DNA of 31,756 bases from UMGS1251 sp036666555 (lineage in GTDB: Bacteria > Bacillota > Clostridia > Lachnospirales > Lachnospiraceae), in the NCBI GenBank assembly GCA_036666555.1, contig JAVWVS010000027.1, forward strand, positions 1 to 31,756, read 5' to 3'. A program made the translations under genes and the position numbers. Under the pieces are notes generated by a model. The model was not told the DNA's origin, searched no databases, and was given only the letters and a program-made list of their open reading frames with translations. This document shows positions 8,186 through 16,510 of this stretch, piece by piece; within the stretch, counting starts at the first letter, position 1, and the number at the start of each line of letters is the position of its first letter.

Positions 8186-8698
8186 TTACATCTGTTCCAA
8201 ATATGCTTTATGACCCAGCTGTTCTAATTTTTCTGCTTTTTTCTGAACTGTCTTTTTCATTCCCTCAGAATTTTCTTTTAATCGTTGCAATAACTCTTGA
8301 TCAGAAGTTGCCAAAATCCTTGCCGCTAAAATTGCCGCATTCATCCCTCCATTAATTGCTACCGTTGCTACCGGGATTCCAGGTGGCATCTGAACGATGG
8401 AATACAGTGCATCCGCTCCATCCAATACGCTTCCAGACATTGGGATTCCAATTACTGGCATAGGAAAAATCGCAGCGCACATTCCAGGAAGATGTGCCGC
8501 CATCCCTGCTCCTGCAATAATAACTTTAAATCCTTTTTCCTCTGCAGATTTTGCATATTCATAAAATACATCCGGTTCACGGTGTGCAGAAATAATGGTC
8601 ATTTCATACTCCACTCCCAATTTCTCCAGCATATCTGCCGCTTTACTCATTACTTTCATGTCTGAGTCACTTCCCATTACAATTCCTACTTTAGACAT
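8186..8698 (-). CDS. purE: N5-carboxyaminoimidazole ribonucleotide mutase PurE
   Basis: Acts right after PurM, forming the carboxylated imidazole intermediate (CAIR). The 170-residue protein shows GSDSDMKVMSKAADML at the N-terminus, the SAHREPD active-site motif, and the glycine-rich AGAGMAAHLPGM and GIPMSG segments. Class I enzymes rearrange N5-CAIR made by PurK, while class II enzymes carboxylate AIR directly; purK is not adjacent, and I cannot settle the class from the SAHREP variant alone. It is the first gene of the pur cluster, with AAGGAGAG before ATG at 8698 and a clear promoter upstream. Confidence 0.95.
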   Translation of the reverse strand: MSKVGIVMGSDSDMKVMSKAADMLEKLGVEYEMTIISAHREPDVFYEYAKSAEEKGFKVIIAGAGMAAHLPGMCAAIFPMPVIGIPMSGSVLDGADALYSIVQMPPGIPVATVAINGGMNAAILAARILATSDQELLQRLKENSEGMKKTVQKKAEKLEQLGHKAYLEQM

Positions 8699-8756
8699 TC
8701 TATCTCTCCTTTCGATTTATAAGCAATACAAATAAATATCATCTTATTTATAAGAC

Positions 8757-8785
8757 ATTTTACTAAGTCTTCGCTCTATTGTCAA
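8757..8785 (-). promoter_or_regulatory. Promoter of the purE-M-N-D cluster
   Basis: Minus-strand -35 TTGACA (8785-8780), 17-base spacer, -10 TAAAAT (8762-8757), about 58 bases before purE. No purine riboswitch fold or PurR-type box was recognised in the 132-base gap. Short A/T-rich dyads (around CTTATAAATAAG) lie between promoter and gene. Confidence 0.7.
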
Positions 8786-8830
8786 CATCTGACATCTCCA
8801 TCAGTAATTATTAATACTTATAACTAACCA

Positions 8831-10873
8831 TTACTCCAATTCTTTCAACGGTTCATTCAGTAACTCCGTTCCCGGAAGCACGAATCTTCCTTCTTGCAAC
8901 AATGGAATACGCTCTCCACTTTCTGTCACCACACTAATTTCTTCCAGTTCTTCATAGGGTATGGTAATGTCGGTATGGCATTGTAAATATGCCTTTTCCG
9001 GTGTTTCTTTTCGCAAAATAGAAACCTCATTGTCTTTTGCCACAATTTCTTTCCCATTAGGGTTGTAAATTTTACTATCTTCACTATAACTGTAACAAGT
9101 GTCCCCCACTGCAAAATGAGGACCCATCTTCTCTGCAATCAGAATCGGCATCTTATCTTCAATTCCGTATTTTTTGGCAACTGCATATGCCGTAGTATTG
9201 GTGCCAATCGCAAATTCCCCTAATGGTAATGTCTCGTGATGATGCAAAATATTCTCATGAATATATTTTTTACCTTCTTCCGGCTGTTCAAAATTATCAC
9301 AACTGTAATCGGTGATTTTCCCATCTGTAAATACCATCTTCAAATTCAAATATTGCAATTCATTCAGATACACTTTACTCACATGAAGTACACCCTCTGT
9401 GTGCAAAAGCACTGGGGATGTGAATACTTCTCCTACCGGAATATTCACATCTGCCACACAGTTTTCAAATATGGTTTCCGTTTGTGGGGACTGCAATGGA
9501 TATAACTGTATCTTTAAGTCTGTTTGATTGCACCCCCTCCCCAGGACATGCACATATCTGCCTTTATCCAATACATCAATCAGTTTTTGCTGCACTTCTT
9601 CATACTGCTTTGCGTCTAACGTATTAATGCGGATGGTTTCATCAAAAATTGCTTCATAATCTTTTCCAATATCCGGTACCGGATATGCAATAATCGTAAA
9701 GCTTCTTTCTTCCCCTTTGATATACCGGTTGGTAAGCTGACTGGTCTTGCTTTCAAACATCAGTGACAATTGTTCTTGTTTTTCATTCAGTACCAGTGAC
9801 TCCTTTTTTTGTTCTGGTGCAAATGGTTCTTCTCCAAACACTTCAATCACTGCAGGACCGGCAAACTGTGCTGCCAACTCCTTATTTTTTTCATACACAT
9901 TTTTCATCGCATCCAGTTTTCGTTCCAAAAATCTTTTATCCAAAAAAAGTGCCTGATCTCCTCGGTGGTCATACTCATACTGCTTGTTGGCAACTGCACC
10001 ATAATAGCCCACTTTATACTGCATTTTCTTTGTCAATACACTCACTGCCGCCCGGTATATCGTGGGCTTTAGTCCCATTTCTTCAAAATTATCAATGGCT
10101 TTTTTTACCATTCGCTCAAAGCCTAATTGATACCGGATATTTACCACCGATTTCTTCGACAAATCTTTTCCACCATTGATAAATCCCATATGATATCCTT
10201 GTGTATACACATCTGCCATTTTCTGAATGGTCTCTTCCGGTAGTTCCTTTAAATGCTGTGCTGTTTGGATTTCATTGTTTGTTATATACTCACCAAAACG
10301 ATATAAATATCGAATATCATCTAAATCTGCATTTTTGATTATCTCTGCTGCAAATGAGCTTGATGGATCTATCTGCTCTTTTACACGGTCGGCCACAAAC
10401 ACATCACAATAATCACCTGCATACCAATAAATGATATTTTTCAACACTGAATACTCCGGTTCTTTCACTTCTTCAAATGCATTGTAGATTTCAATAAATA
10501 ATTCATTGCAAATCGTTAAGTATTCTAATTGATTTTCAAATGCATGAGCAATCTCGCCTCTCATCTCCACATATAAAAAACTTAAAAGTGCACCATAAGT
10601 TTCTCCTAATTTTTTCACTGCATAGGACGGATTTGCATAGCTTGTCTCATAGTTTTCCTTTAAAATATCCCCATAGAGTTGTTCGTTTTCTTTTTGAAGT
10701 TCCTTTTGTGATAAAGCTTCCCACGTTCCATCCAAAATCTTTTCCCGTACTCGTCCAACATTTAAAATGAATTCCGCTGTTTTTTGGAAAAACTCCAAGT
10801 ACGTTTTATGAACTGTTTTTTCTTTCTGTACAGTACTAATTCTCTCCACCGAAAGCATATATCGCTCTATCAT
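8831..10873 (-). CDS. M29-family metallo-aminopeptidase with long N-terminal extension
   Basis: Cytoplasmic metal-dependent aminopeptidase by homology to the AmpS/PepS/AmpT family. The C-terminal half holds the family ligands in order: E482 in PVGEVFTSP, E553 in LGEFAIGTN, H586 in EKMGPHF, Y594, and the H633-x-D635 pair. Their spacing matches the family. Typical members are about 370-410 residues; this protein has 680, with a helical, charged N-terminal region (about 1-230) of unknown function before the usual N-terminal fold. No signal peptide. ATG at 10873 directly follows the stop of the preceding membrane-protein gene. No convincing terminator separates it from purE, which has its own promoter. 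Confidence 0.88.
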   Translation of the reverse strand: MIERYMLSVERISTVQKEKTVHKTYLEFFQKTAEFILNVGRVREKILDGTWEALSQKELQKENEQLYGDILKENYETSYANPSYAVKKLGETYGALLSFLYVEMRGEIAHAFENQLEYLTICNELFIEIYNAFEEVKEPEYSVLKNIIYWYAGDYCDVFVADRVKEQIDPSSSFAAEIIKNADLDDIRYLYRFGEYITNNEIQTAQHLKELPEETIQKMADVYTQGYHMGFINGGKDLSKKSVVNIRYQLGFERMVKKAIDNFEEMGLKPTIYRAAVSVLTKKMQYKVGYYGAVANKQYEYDHRGDQALFLDKRFLERKLDAMKNVYEKNKELAAQFAGPAVIEVFGEEPFAPEQKKESLVLNEKQEQLSLMFESKTSQLTNRYIKGEERSFTIIAYPVPDIGKDYEAIFDETIRINTLDAKQYEEVQQKLIDVLDKGRYVHVLGRGCNQTDLKIQLYPLQSPQTETIFENCVADVNIPVGEVFTSPVLLHTEGVLHVSKVYLNELQYLNLKMVFTDGKITDYSCDNFEQPEEGKKYIHENILHHHETLPLGEFAIGTNTTAYAVAKKYGIEDKMPILIAEKMGPHFAVGDTCYSYSEDSKIYNPNGKEIVAKDNEVSILRKETPEKAYLQCHTDITIPYEELEEISVVTESGERIPLLQEGRFVLPGTELLNEPLKELE

Positions 10874-11221
10874 TTATAAAAACCCCCTTGCATACATTAG
10901 TATAAAACTCCATATAAGAAAGATATTCATAACCAATCCCACTTTACAAGTGATGTAATTTTTTTCTCGTTCTTTCAGTCCACGCAATGCCATGGCAATT
11001 CCAATTCCTGCAAATATGGCAGCAATCAAACCGAACCCTCCGGCAAACGTTCCTACCATGCCTTTTTGTACTACTGCAAAAAAAATCAGAAGCAAAAAGA
11101 GAAGAAAAGTTCCTCCACCAATCCAGCAAGAAACAATGCCCTTTTTGGCATGCTTTAATCTTGCCTGTCCATATTTTCGGTTTCTACGTTTTTTCTCCTT
11201 ATCTTTTTCTTTCACTGTCAT
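10874..11221 (-). CDS. Small membrane protein of unknown function (three membrane segments)
   Basis: A 115-residue protein with a very basic N-terminal tail (KEKDKEKKRRNRKYG) followed by three hydrophobic segments at about 29-51, 56-80 and 92-112. It may belong to a DUF6142-like group of small clostridial membrane proteins; that is a recollection, not a verified match. The basic tail suggests a cytoplasmic N-terminus. ATG at 11221 lies inside the end of the VanZ-like gene (23-base overlap), and its stop abuts the aminopeptidase start, so the three are probably translated from one mRNA. No catalytic motif seen. Confidence 0.8.
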   Translation of the reverse strand: MTVKEKDKEKKRRNRKYGQARLKHAKKGIVSCWIGGGTFLLFLLLIFFAVVQKGMVGTFAGGFGLIAAIFAGIGIAMALRGLKEREKNYITCKVGLVMNIFLIWSFILMYARGFL

Positions 11222-11669
11222 GTTTTCTCCTTATGGTATTACATAATACAAATAAAATATATCCTAAAATTCCTCCCAAGGTATTGAGGAACAAATCATC
11301 CACATCAAAACTTCCCACTTTTGTAATGAACTGAAACGTCTCCACAAACAAACTAAATCCAAAACTATAGAACAAATTCATAAAAAAGCTTCTATATCTG
11401 CTTCCCATTGGGAGAAAAAATCCAAATGGAATGAAAATCACTACATTTCCGAATACATTCGTAAACATGGCAAACATACCCACTTGGGCACGATATTGCC
11501 AAAATCGTTTTATTTCTTTAAACAGAGTCAGGTTATAGTGGTAATTTTGCATCTCTCCTGATCGCCCATACCAATCTGAAAATATCAGAAAATAAAATAC
11601 AAAAAACATGTATAATAAAAACAAGATTTTCCCAAGGATACGGACGCGTTTTCTGTTTTCAATCTTCAA
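11199..11669 (-). CDS. VanZ-like family membrane protein
   Basis: A 156-residue protein with four predicted membrane segments, the family core FTNVFGNVVIFIPFGFFLP (about 70-90), and the later VETFQFITKVGSFDVDDLFLNTLGG motif region. The VanZ fold is widespread; only VanZ itself is linked to teicoplanin resistance, so no resistance role should be assumed. The start is TTG at 11669 with AAAGG 8 bases upstream, in frame with no better ATG. It follows the 50-residue peptide gene by 16 bases and overlaps the next gene. Confidence 0.88.
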   Translation of the reverse strand: MKIENRKRVRILGKILFLLYMFFVFYFLIFSDWYGRSGEMQNYHYNLTLFKEIKRFWQYRAQVGMFAMFTNVFGNVVIFIPFGFFLPMGSRYRSFFMNLFYSFGFSLFVETFQFITKVGSFDVDDLFLNTLGGILGYILFVLCNTIRRKHDSERKR

Positions 11670-11685
11670 AATAGTATCCTTTCAT

Positions 11686-11838
11686 TTAAAATGTCAAGCC
11701 TCTTTTCCCATTTAATAAGCGCGCCCCTCCTATGATTGTAATTACGCCAGCAGCTACACCTGCCAAAATCATAATAATACCCACAACAATATTTGCTGTT
11801 CCTACACCATTCATTGCCTTATAAGTTTTCTCCATCAT
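11686..11838 (-). CDS. 50-residue single-pass membrane peptide (small gene)
   Basis: Open frame starting with ATG ATG at 11838, preceded by an excellent GGAGGAAGCGTC ribosome site, ending at TAA 11686. The product begins MMEKTYKAMNGVGTANIVVG and has one hydrophobic, glycine/alanine-rich helix (about 13-38, with a GxxxG-like pattern) followed by a basic tail (ARLLNGKRG). It sits between pyrE and the VanZ-like gene in the same orientation. Function unknown. The strong ribosome site, spacing and helix make it a believable gene. Confidence 0.72.
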   Translation of the reverse strand: MMEKTYKAMNGVGTANIVVGIIMILAGVAAGVITIIGGARLLNGKRGLTF

Positions 11839-11849
11839 GACGCTTCCTC

Positions 11850-12527
11850 CTATGATTTTACTCCATACTGTTCATAATATGCATCAATTGCCGCTTTTAA
11901 TGTATCATCTATCATTATTTTTCCCCGGTAAGGCCGATTATATAAATGTTCGATTACTTCGTTCATGGTGACAATGGCTGTCGTTTTTAGTCCATAACGC
12001 TGATGAATCTCTTCCAATGCACTTTGTTCCCCTTGTCCACGTTCCATTCGGTCCACTGAAACCACCAACCCCATGGCCGTCACGTCTCCTTGTGCCTGAA
12101 TAATGGGAAGTGTCTCCTGAATGGATGTGCCTGCTGTGGTAACATCTTCAATAATCAGAATTCGATCTCCGTTCGAAATAGGACTTCCCAACAGAATTCC
12201 TTTGTCCCCATGGTCTTTCACTTCTTTACGGTTAGAACAGTATTTAATATCGTGGTGATAAAACTCGCTGATGGCCATAGTAGTTGCAACGGTAAGCGGT
12301 ATCCCCTTGTAAGCCGGTCCAAATAGCACATCAAATTCAAAACCAAATACCTGTTCAATTGCTTTTGCGTAATATTCTCCCAGTTTTCTTAACTGACCAC
12401 CGGTACGATAAAATCCGGTATTTACAAAAAATGGAGTTTTCCTTCCACTTTTTGTTACAAAATCTCCGAATTTCAATACTTCCGCATCTACCATAAATTC
12501 GATAAACTCTTTTTTATATTGTTCCAT
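11850..12527 (-). CDS. pyrE: Orotate phosphoribosyltransferase
   Basis: Converts orotate and PRPP to orotidine monophosphate. The 225-residue protein has the PRPP-binding loop ILIIEDVTTAGTSIQET (about 123-139), the GPAYKGIPL segment and the N-terminal KSGRKTPFFVNTG substrate motif. ATG at 12527 has AGGAG upstream. It is the last enzyme gene of the pyr cluster, 24 bases after pyrD. Confidence 0.96.
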   Translation of the reverse strand: MEQYKKEFIEFMVDAEVLKFGDFVTKSGRKTPFFVNTGFYRTGGQLRKLGEYYAKAIEQVFGFEFDVLFGPAYKGIPLTVATTMAISEFYHHDIKYCSNRKEVKDHGDKGILLGSPISNGDRILIIEDVTTAGTSIQETLPIIQAQGDVTAMGLVVSVDRMERGQGEQSALEEIHQRYGLKTTAIVTMNEVIEHLYNRPYRGKIMIDDTLKAAIDAYYEQYGVKS

Positions 12528-12551
12528 ATTGATTCTCCTTTTTCAATATCA

Positions 12552-13457
12552 TTATTTTACCATTCCAGTCATTTCCCGGATATTGTGAAAATCATATTGC
12601 TCCATATACGTTCGAATTCCCTCTATGATTTCCACGGTGGCTGTAGGATGGTAAAAATTGGCCGTACCTACCGAGACTGCTGTGGCTCCTGCCAAAATAA
12701 ATTCAACAGCATCTTCCGGTGTGGCAATTCCGCCCATTCCAATGATTGGAAGTTTCACGGCATTGGCGACCTGATACACCATTCGCACCGCAACCGGTTT
12801 GATTCCTGGGCCGGACATCCCACCGGTTTTATTCGCCAGTGCAAATGCTCTTTTATGCACATCGATTTTCATCCCGGTAATCGTATTAATTAAGGATAAA
12901 ACATCTGCCCCTCCGGCCTCTGCTGCTTTTGCCATCTCTGTAATATCCGTTACATTGGGGCTTAATTTCATAATGATAGGCTGCTTTGCACGCTTTTTTA
13001 ATTCTCTTGTAATTTGCTCTACCGCTTTTGGATCTTGTCCAAAAGCAATTCCCCCTTCTTTTACATTAGGGCAGGAAATATTGATTTCCAGCAAATCCAC
13101 TTCTTCTTCCGCCATTCTTTCCACGGCTTCACAATAATCCTCTGTTGTTTTTCCACAGATGTTCACAATGATTTTTGTGTCATATTGCTTTAAAAAAGGA
13201 ATATCCCTTTGGCAGAAGACTTCCATTCCCGGATTTTGAAGACCAATGGCATTTAGCATCCCACAACTGGTCTCTGCAATTCTAGGAGTTTCATTTCCGG
13301 GCCATGGCACATTGGCTACGCCTTTTGTAACAACCGCCCCTAATTGATTTAAGTCTACAAACTCGCTATATTCTTCTCCCGATCCAAAGGTTCCGGATGC
13401 TGTCATAACCGGATTTTTCAAACAAACTCCTGCTAAATCAATCGTCATATCTATCAA
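12552..13457 (-). CDS. pyrD: Dihydroorotate dehydrogenase, class 1B catalytic subunit
   Basis: FMN enzyme oxidising dihydroorotate to orotate, passing electrons through PyrK to NAD+. The sequence shows LKNPVMTASGTFG, the class 1 active-site Cys in NISCPNVKEGG, and the C-terminal phosphate-binding GMGGIATPEDAVEFILAG. The start is most likely TTG at 13457: it has GGAGG seven bases upstream and overlaps the pyrK stop as TTGA. The alternative ATG at 13448 is three codons downstream with GGAGG too far away. An in-frame extension beyond 13457 would lie inside pyrK and is not supported. About 301 residues, normal length. Confidence 0.95.
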   Translation of the reverse strand: MIDMTIDLAGVCLKNPVMTASGTFGSGEEYSEFVDLNQLGAVVTKGVANVPWPGNETPRIAETSCGMLNAIGLQNPGMEVFCQRDIPFLKQYDTKIIVNICGKTTEDYCEAVERMAEEEVDLLEINISCPNVKEGGIAFGQDPKAVEQITRELKKRAKQPIIMKLSPNVTDITEMAKAAEAGGADVLSLINTITGMKIDVHKRAFALANKTGGMSGPGIKPVAVRMVYQVANAVKLPIIGMGGIATPEDAVEFILAGATAVSVGTANFYHPTATVEIIEGIRTYMEQYDFHNIREMTGMVK

Positions 13458-14227
13458 AGTTCTACCTCCGTTGCCAGAAATACCGGTCCCTCTTTGCACA
13501 CTCGTTTATTATGCACATGACTGTGAGCATCGACTTCTTTACTTTTGCACACACATGCAAGACAGGCTCCAATGCCACACGCCATCCGCTCTTCCATGGA
13601 CACGTAACATTCTATTTGATGTTCCATCGCATATGCTTTAATGGCCCGTAACATAGGTGTAGGTCCACAGGCATATATAATGTCTGCCTGTAGATGGTAT
13701 TGTGCTACTACATCCATAACATTGCCTTTTGTACCTGCACTTCCATCTTCCGTTGCAATATAAAGTTTCCCTTGTGCTTTTAGTTCTTCTGTCAAAAACA
13801 ACTCATCCCGATAACCTGCAATGATTTGTTTTTCACAATCCAATTCCTTTGCAAGTTCCAACATTGGTGGAATTCCAATACCCCCTCCGAATAAAAATGC
13901 TTTCTTCGTTTTGAAAGGAAATCCATTCCCCAGAGGTCCTAAAATCTCAATCGTCTGTCCTACCTTGCGTTCTGAAAATTGTTTAGTTCCTGTCTCCGGT
14001 CCGGTCACGCGATACACAACCCGAAGTCTGTTATGAACCCGATCCACCTCGCAAATGCTGATTGGTCTTGGAAGCAATTTCGTTCCATCGTTGGTATACA
14101 TAGAAATAAATTGTCCCGCATTGGCCTTTTCAGCTATTTGTTCTGTCTGAAGCCATAAACTATAGATATCTGTTGCAATGCATTCTTGTGATACGACCAC
14201 TGCTTGTTCTTTATATTTCTCCGGCAT
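13454..14227 (-). CDS. pyrK: Dihydroorotate dehydrogenase electron-transfer subunit
   Basis: FAD and 2Fe-2S subunit that lets PyrD use NAD+. The protein has the FAD-binding RPIS motif (54-57), a glycine-rich nucleotide loop GGGIGIPP (114-121), ACGPTPM, and four cluster cysteines C217, C222, C225 and C244 in the C-x4-C-x2-C-x18-C pattern. At 257 residues it is normal. ATG at 14227 has AAAGGAG upstream. Its stop overlaps the probable start of pyrD, fitting a two-subunit complex made in step. Confidence 0.96.
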   Translation of the reverse strand: MPEKYKEQAVVVSQECIATDIYSLWLQTEQIAEKANAGQFISMYTNDGTKLLPRPISICEVDRVHNRLRVVYRVTGPETGTKQFSERKVGQTIEILGPLGNGFPFKTKKAFLFGGGIGIPPMLELAKELDCEKQIIAGYRDELFLTEELKAQGKLYIATEDGSAGTKGNVMDVVAQYHLQADIIYACGPTPMLRAIKAYAMEHQIECYVSMEERMACGIGACLACVCKSKEVDAHSHVHNKRVCKEGPVFLATEVEL

Positions 14228-14250
14228 GATTATGTCTCCTTTGTTCTCAT

Positions 14251-15177
14251 CTATCTATTTCTTAGCGCACCCGCTATATCTTCTGTCATATCCACAACCG
14301 CCGCCCTAGATGCTTCTGCATAATGCTCCGCTCCAAATTTTGCATAAGTTTCCTGCTTATAAGCTGCAATAATACCACGAGATGAATTCACAATGGCGCC
14401 CAATCCATCTTCATTGAAAAAGTGAACCAGATCTTTTCCCTTTCCACCTTGTGCACCGTATCCCGGCACTAATATATAAGATTTTGGCATGATTTTCCGA
14501 AGCACTTTTCCCATTTGGGGATAAGTTGCTCCTACCACTGCTCCGATATAACTATACTCATCTCCCATACAGTCTGCACCCCATTGTGCCACCTTTTCAC
14601 CAACCAATTCATAAAGAGGTCTTCCATCTATCAACTGATCCTGAAATTCTCCGCTGGAGGGATTCGACGTTTTTACAAGAATAAACAAGCCCTTTTTTTC
14701 TTCTTTACATACATCTATAAATGGATTCACACCATCTGATCCCAGATAAGGATTCACGGTTACAAAATCTTCATCAAAAGGAGTGTAGGTCTTTGAGCCT
14801 ACCTTTACTTTTCCTATATGTCCTACGGCATAAGCCAAAGATGTGGACCCAATATCTCCTCGTTTAATATCTCCAATCACGACCAAGCCTTTTTCTTTAC
14901 AATAATCTACTGTTTTTTTAAATGCCACCAGACCCGGAATTCCAAATTGCTCATACATGGCAATCTGCGGCTTTACTGCTGGAATCAAATCATAAGTATG
15001 ATCCACAATTGCCTTATTAAATTGCCAAATAGCTTCCCCTGCACCTTCTAAGGTCTCCCCATATTGTGCATATGCCTTTTCCTTTACCTGCTCCGGAATA
15101 TATCCTAGCATAGGATCCAGGCCCACTACAATAGGTGCACCTGTCTTTTTAATATTTGCGATTAATTTCTGAATCAT
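14251..15177 (-). CDS. pyrF: Orotidine 5'-phosphate decarboxylase (type 2)
   Basis: Last step to UMP. The active-site motif is in DIKRGDIGSTSLAYA (catalytic Lys with two Asp), and the C-terminal phosphate-binding VPGYGAQGG is present. The 308-residue length matches the longer type 2 subfamily rather than the 230-residue type 1. ATG at 15177 overlaps the pyrC stop as ATGA, with its AAGGAGG ribosome site inside pyrC, so the two are translationally coupled. Confidence 0.96.
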   Translation of the reverse strand: MIQKLIANIKKTGAPIVVGLDPMLGYIPEQVKEKAYAQYGETLEGAGEAIWQFNKAIVDHTYDLIPAVKPQIAMYEQFGIPGLVAFKKTVDYCKEKGLVVIGDIKRGDIGSTSLAYAVGHIGKVKVGSKTYTPFDEDFVTVNPYLGSDGVNPFIDVCKEEKKGLFILVKTSNPSSGEFQDQLIDGRPLYELVGEKVAQWGADCMGDEYSYIGAVVGATYPQMGKVLRKIMPKSYILVPGYGAQGGKGKDLVHFFNEDGLGAIVNSSRGIIAAYKQETYAKFGAEHYAEASRAAVVDMTEDIAGALRNR

Positions 15178-16463
15178 CGAATGTCCTCCTTTTCATATAC
15201 CACTTGTCCATCCACTAACGTGTATTTCACATCCCCTTTTACGTGGCGGTTGTGAAATGGTGTGTTTCTTCCCTTGGACAAAAATGTATCTTTATCAATC
15301 TGGTATTCCCTGTCTGGGTCAAATATAACAATGTCTGCAATCTTACCCTCTGAGATGCTTCCTTTTTGAGAAAGTCCCAATATCTTTGCCGGCTGATAGC
15401 TCATTCGCTCTGCCATCTGCATAGGTGTCAATATTTTTTTGTCTACCAACTCCGTATACGTAAGGGTTGCCGATGTTTCTAATCCTACAATACCAAATGC
15501 GGCTTCTTTCATACTTCTATTTTTTTCTGCTTCTGTATGAGGGGCATGATCCGTAGCAATGACTTCCATAACGTTATCTTGTAACCCTTTTTGCAGTGCA
15601 CTTACATCTTCCCTTTTACGGATGGGGGGATTCATTTTATAATTTCCATCATCTGCTACAATATCTTCCGTAGTCAAAGTGAAATGATGTGGACATACCT
15701 CTGCCGTTACAGGTATCCCCTCTTCTTTTGCTTTTTGAACCATCTTTACACTATCCGCTGTAGAGCAATGGCACAAGTGTAATTGTACTCCTGTTTCTTT
15801 GGACAACAAGATATCTCTTGCTACAATCACATCCTCCACTCCATTGGTAATTCCCGGAAGCCCCAGTCTGCTTGCTTGTTCATCTGCATTCATCACGCCA
15901 CCTTCTACCATGGTGATATCTTCACAATGGGCGAATACTGCAATGTGATACTTTTTTGCAAGTCTCATGGCTTTGCGATATAAAGCAGCATTCATCACTG
16001 ATTTTCCATCTTCACTGATGGCATGACACCCTGCTTTTGCCATTCCTTCAATATCTGCCAGTTCTTTTCCCTCTTGCCCTATAGTGACTGCCCCTAGTTG
16101 AATGACATGAACCGGCGACTCCTTTTTAGCACGTGCATGAACCTCTTCTACTTTTTCTTTCGTATCCATCACCGGTTTGGTGTTGGGCATGGCGCACATT
16201 GTAGTGATTCCGCCTCTGGCCGCCGCCATTCCGCCAGTTTTTAATGTTTCTTTCTGGGTCAACCCCGGATCTCGTAAATGTACATGCAAATCAATAAAAC
16301 CGGGCATCACATAGCAACCCACCGCATCAATTGTTTTATCCGCTTCCTCTGTTAAGTCGCTGCCTACTTTTACAATTTTATCATCTTCAATTAGTACGTC
16401 CTGCACTGCATCTGTTTGTGTAAGTGGATCTAATACATGTCCGTTTTGAATCAGCGTTTTCAT
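15174..16463 (-). CDS. pyrC: Dihydroorotase
   Basis: Zinc amidohydrolase that cyclises carbamoyl-aspartate to dihydroorotate. Metal ligands are visible in DLHVHLRDPG (H60, H62), FAHCED, HLCHCST and ATDHAPHT. The 429-residue length fits the long type I class of Gram-positive dihydroorotases. ATG at 16463 has AAAGGGA upstream. It is the first pyr gene and lies only 47 bases after ctpA with no clear terminator or promoter between, so read-through from the envelope cluster is possible. No PyrR-binding attenuator was recognised in this gap. Confidence 0.96.
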   Translation of the reverse strand: MKTLIQNGHVLDPLTQTDAVQDVLIEDDKIVKVGSDLTEEADKTIDAVGCYVMPGFIDLHVHLRDPGLTQKETLKTGGMAAARGGITTMCAMPNTKPVMDTKEKVEEVHARAKKESPVHVIQLGAVTIGQEGKELADIEGMAKAGCHAISEDGKSVMNAALYRKAMRLAKKYHIAVFAHCEDITMVEGGVMNADEQASRLGLPGITNGVEDVIVARDILLSKETGVQLHLCHCSTADSVKMVQKAKEEGIPVTAEVCPHHFTLTTEDIVADDGNYKMNPPIRKREDVSALQKGLQDNVMEVIATDHAPHTEAEKNRSMKEAAFGIVGLETSATLTYTELVDKKILTPMQMAERMSYQPAKILGLSQKGSISEGKIADIVIFDPDREYQIDKDTFLSKGRNTPFHNRHVKGDVKYTLVDGQVVYEKEDIR

Positions 16464-16510
16464 AAAGGATTCCCTTTCTATTTTTCTGTTCCATCTAGTT
16501 TTCAGACTTT

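Noticed and set aside
8787..8830. Terminator between the aminopeptidase gene and the purE promoter
   Set aside because: Only weak A/T-rich dyads; no stable stem with a T-tract was found.
11199..11669. VanZ as glycopeptide resistance
   Set aside because: Only the general VanZ-like fold is present; there are no vanA-type ligase, vanX or vanRS genes nearby.
16464..16510. PyrR-type attenuator before pyrC
   Set aside because: The gap is 47 bases with no antiterminator/terminator pair.
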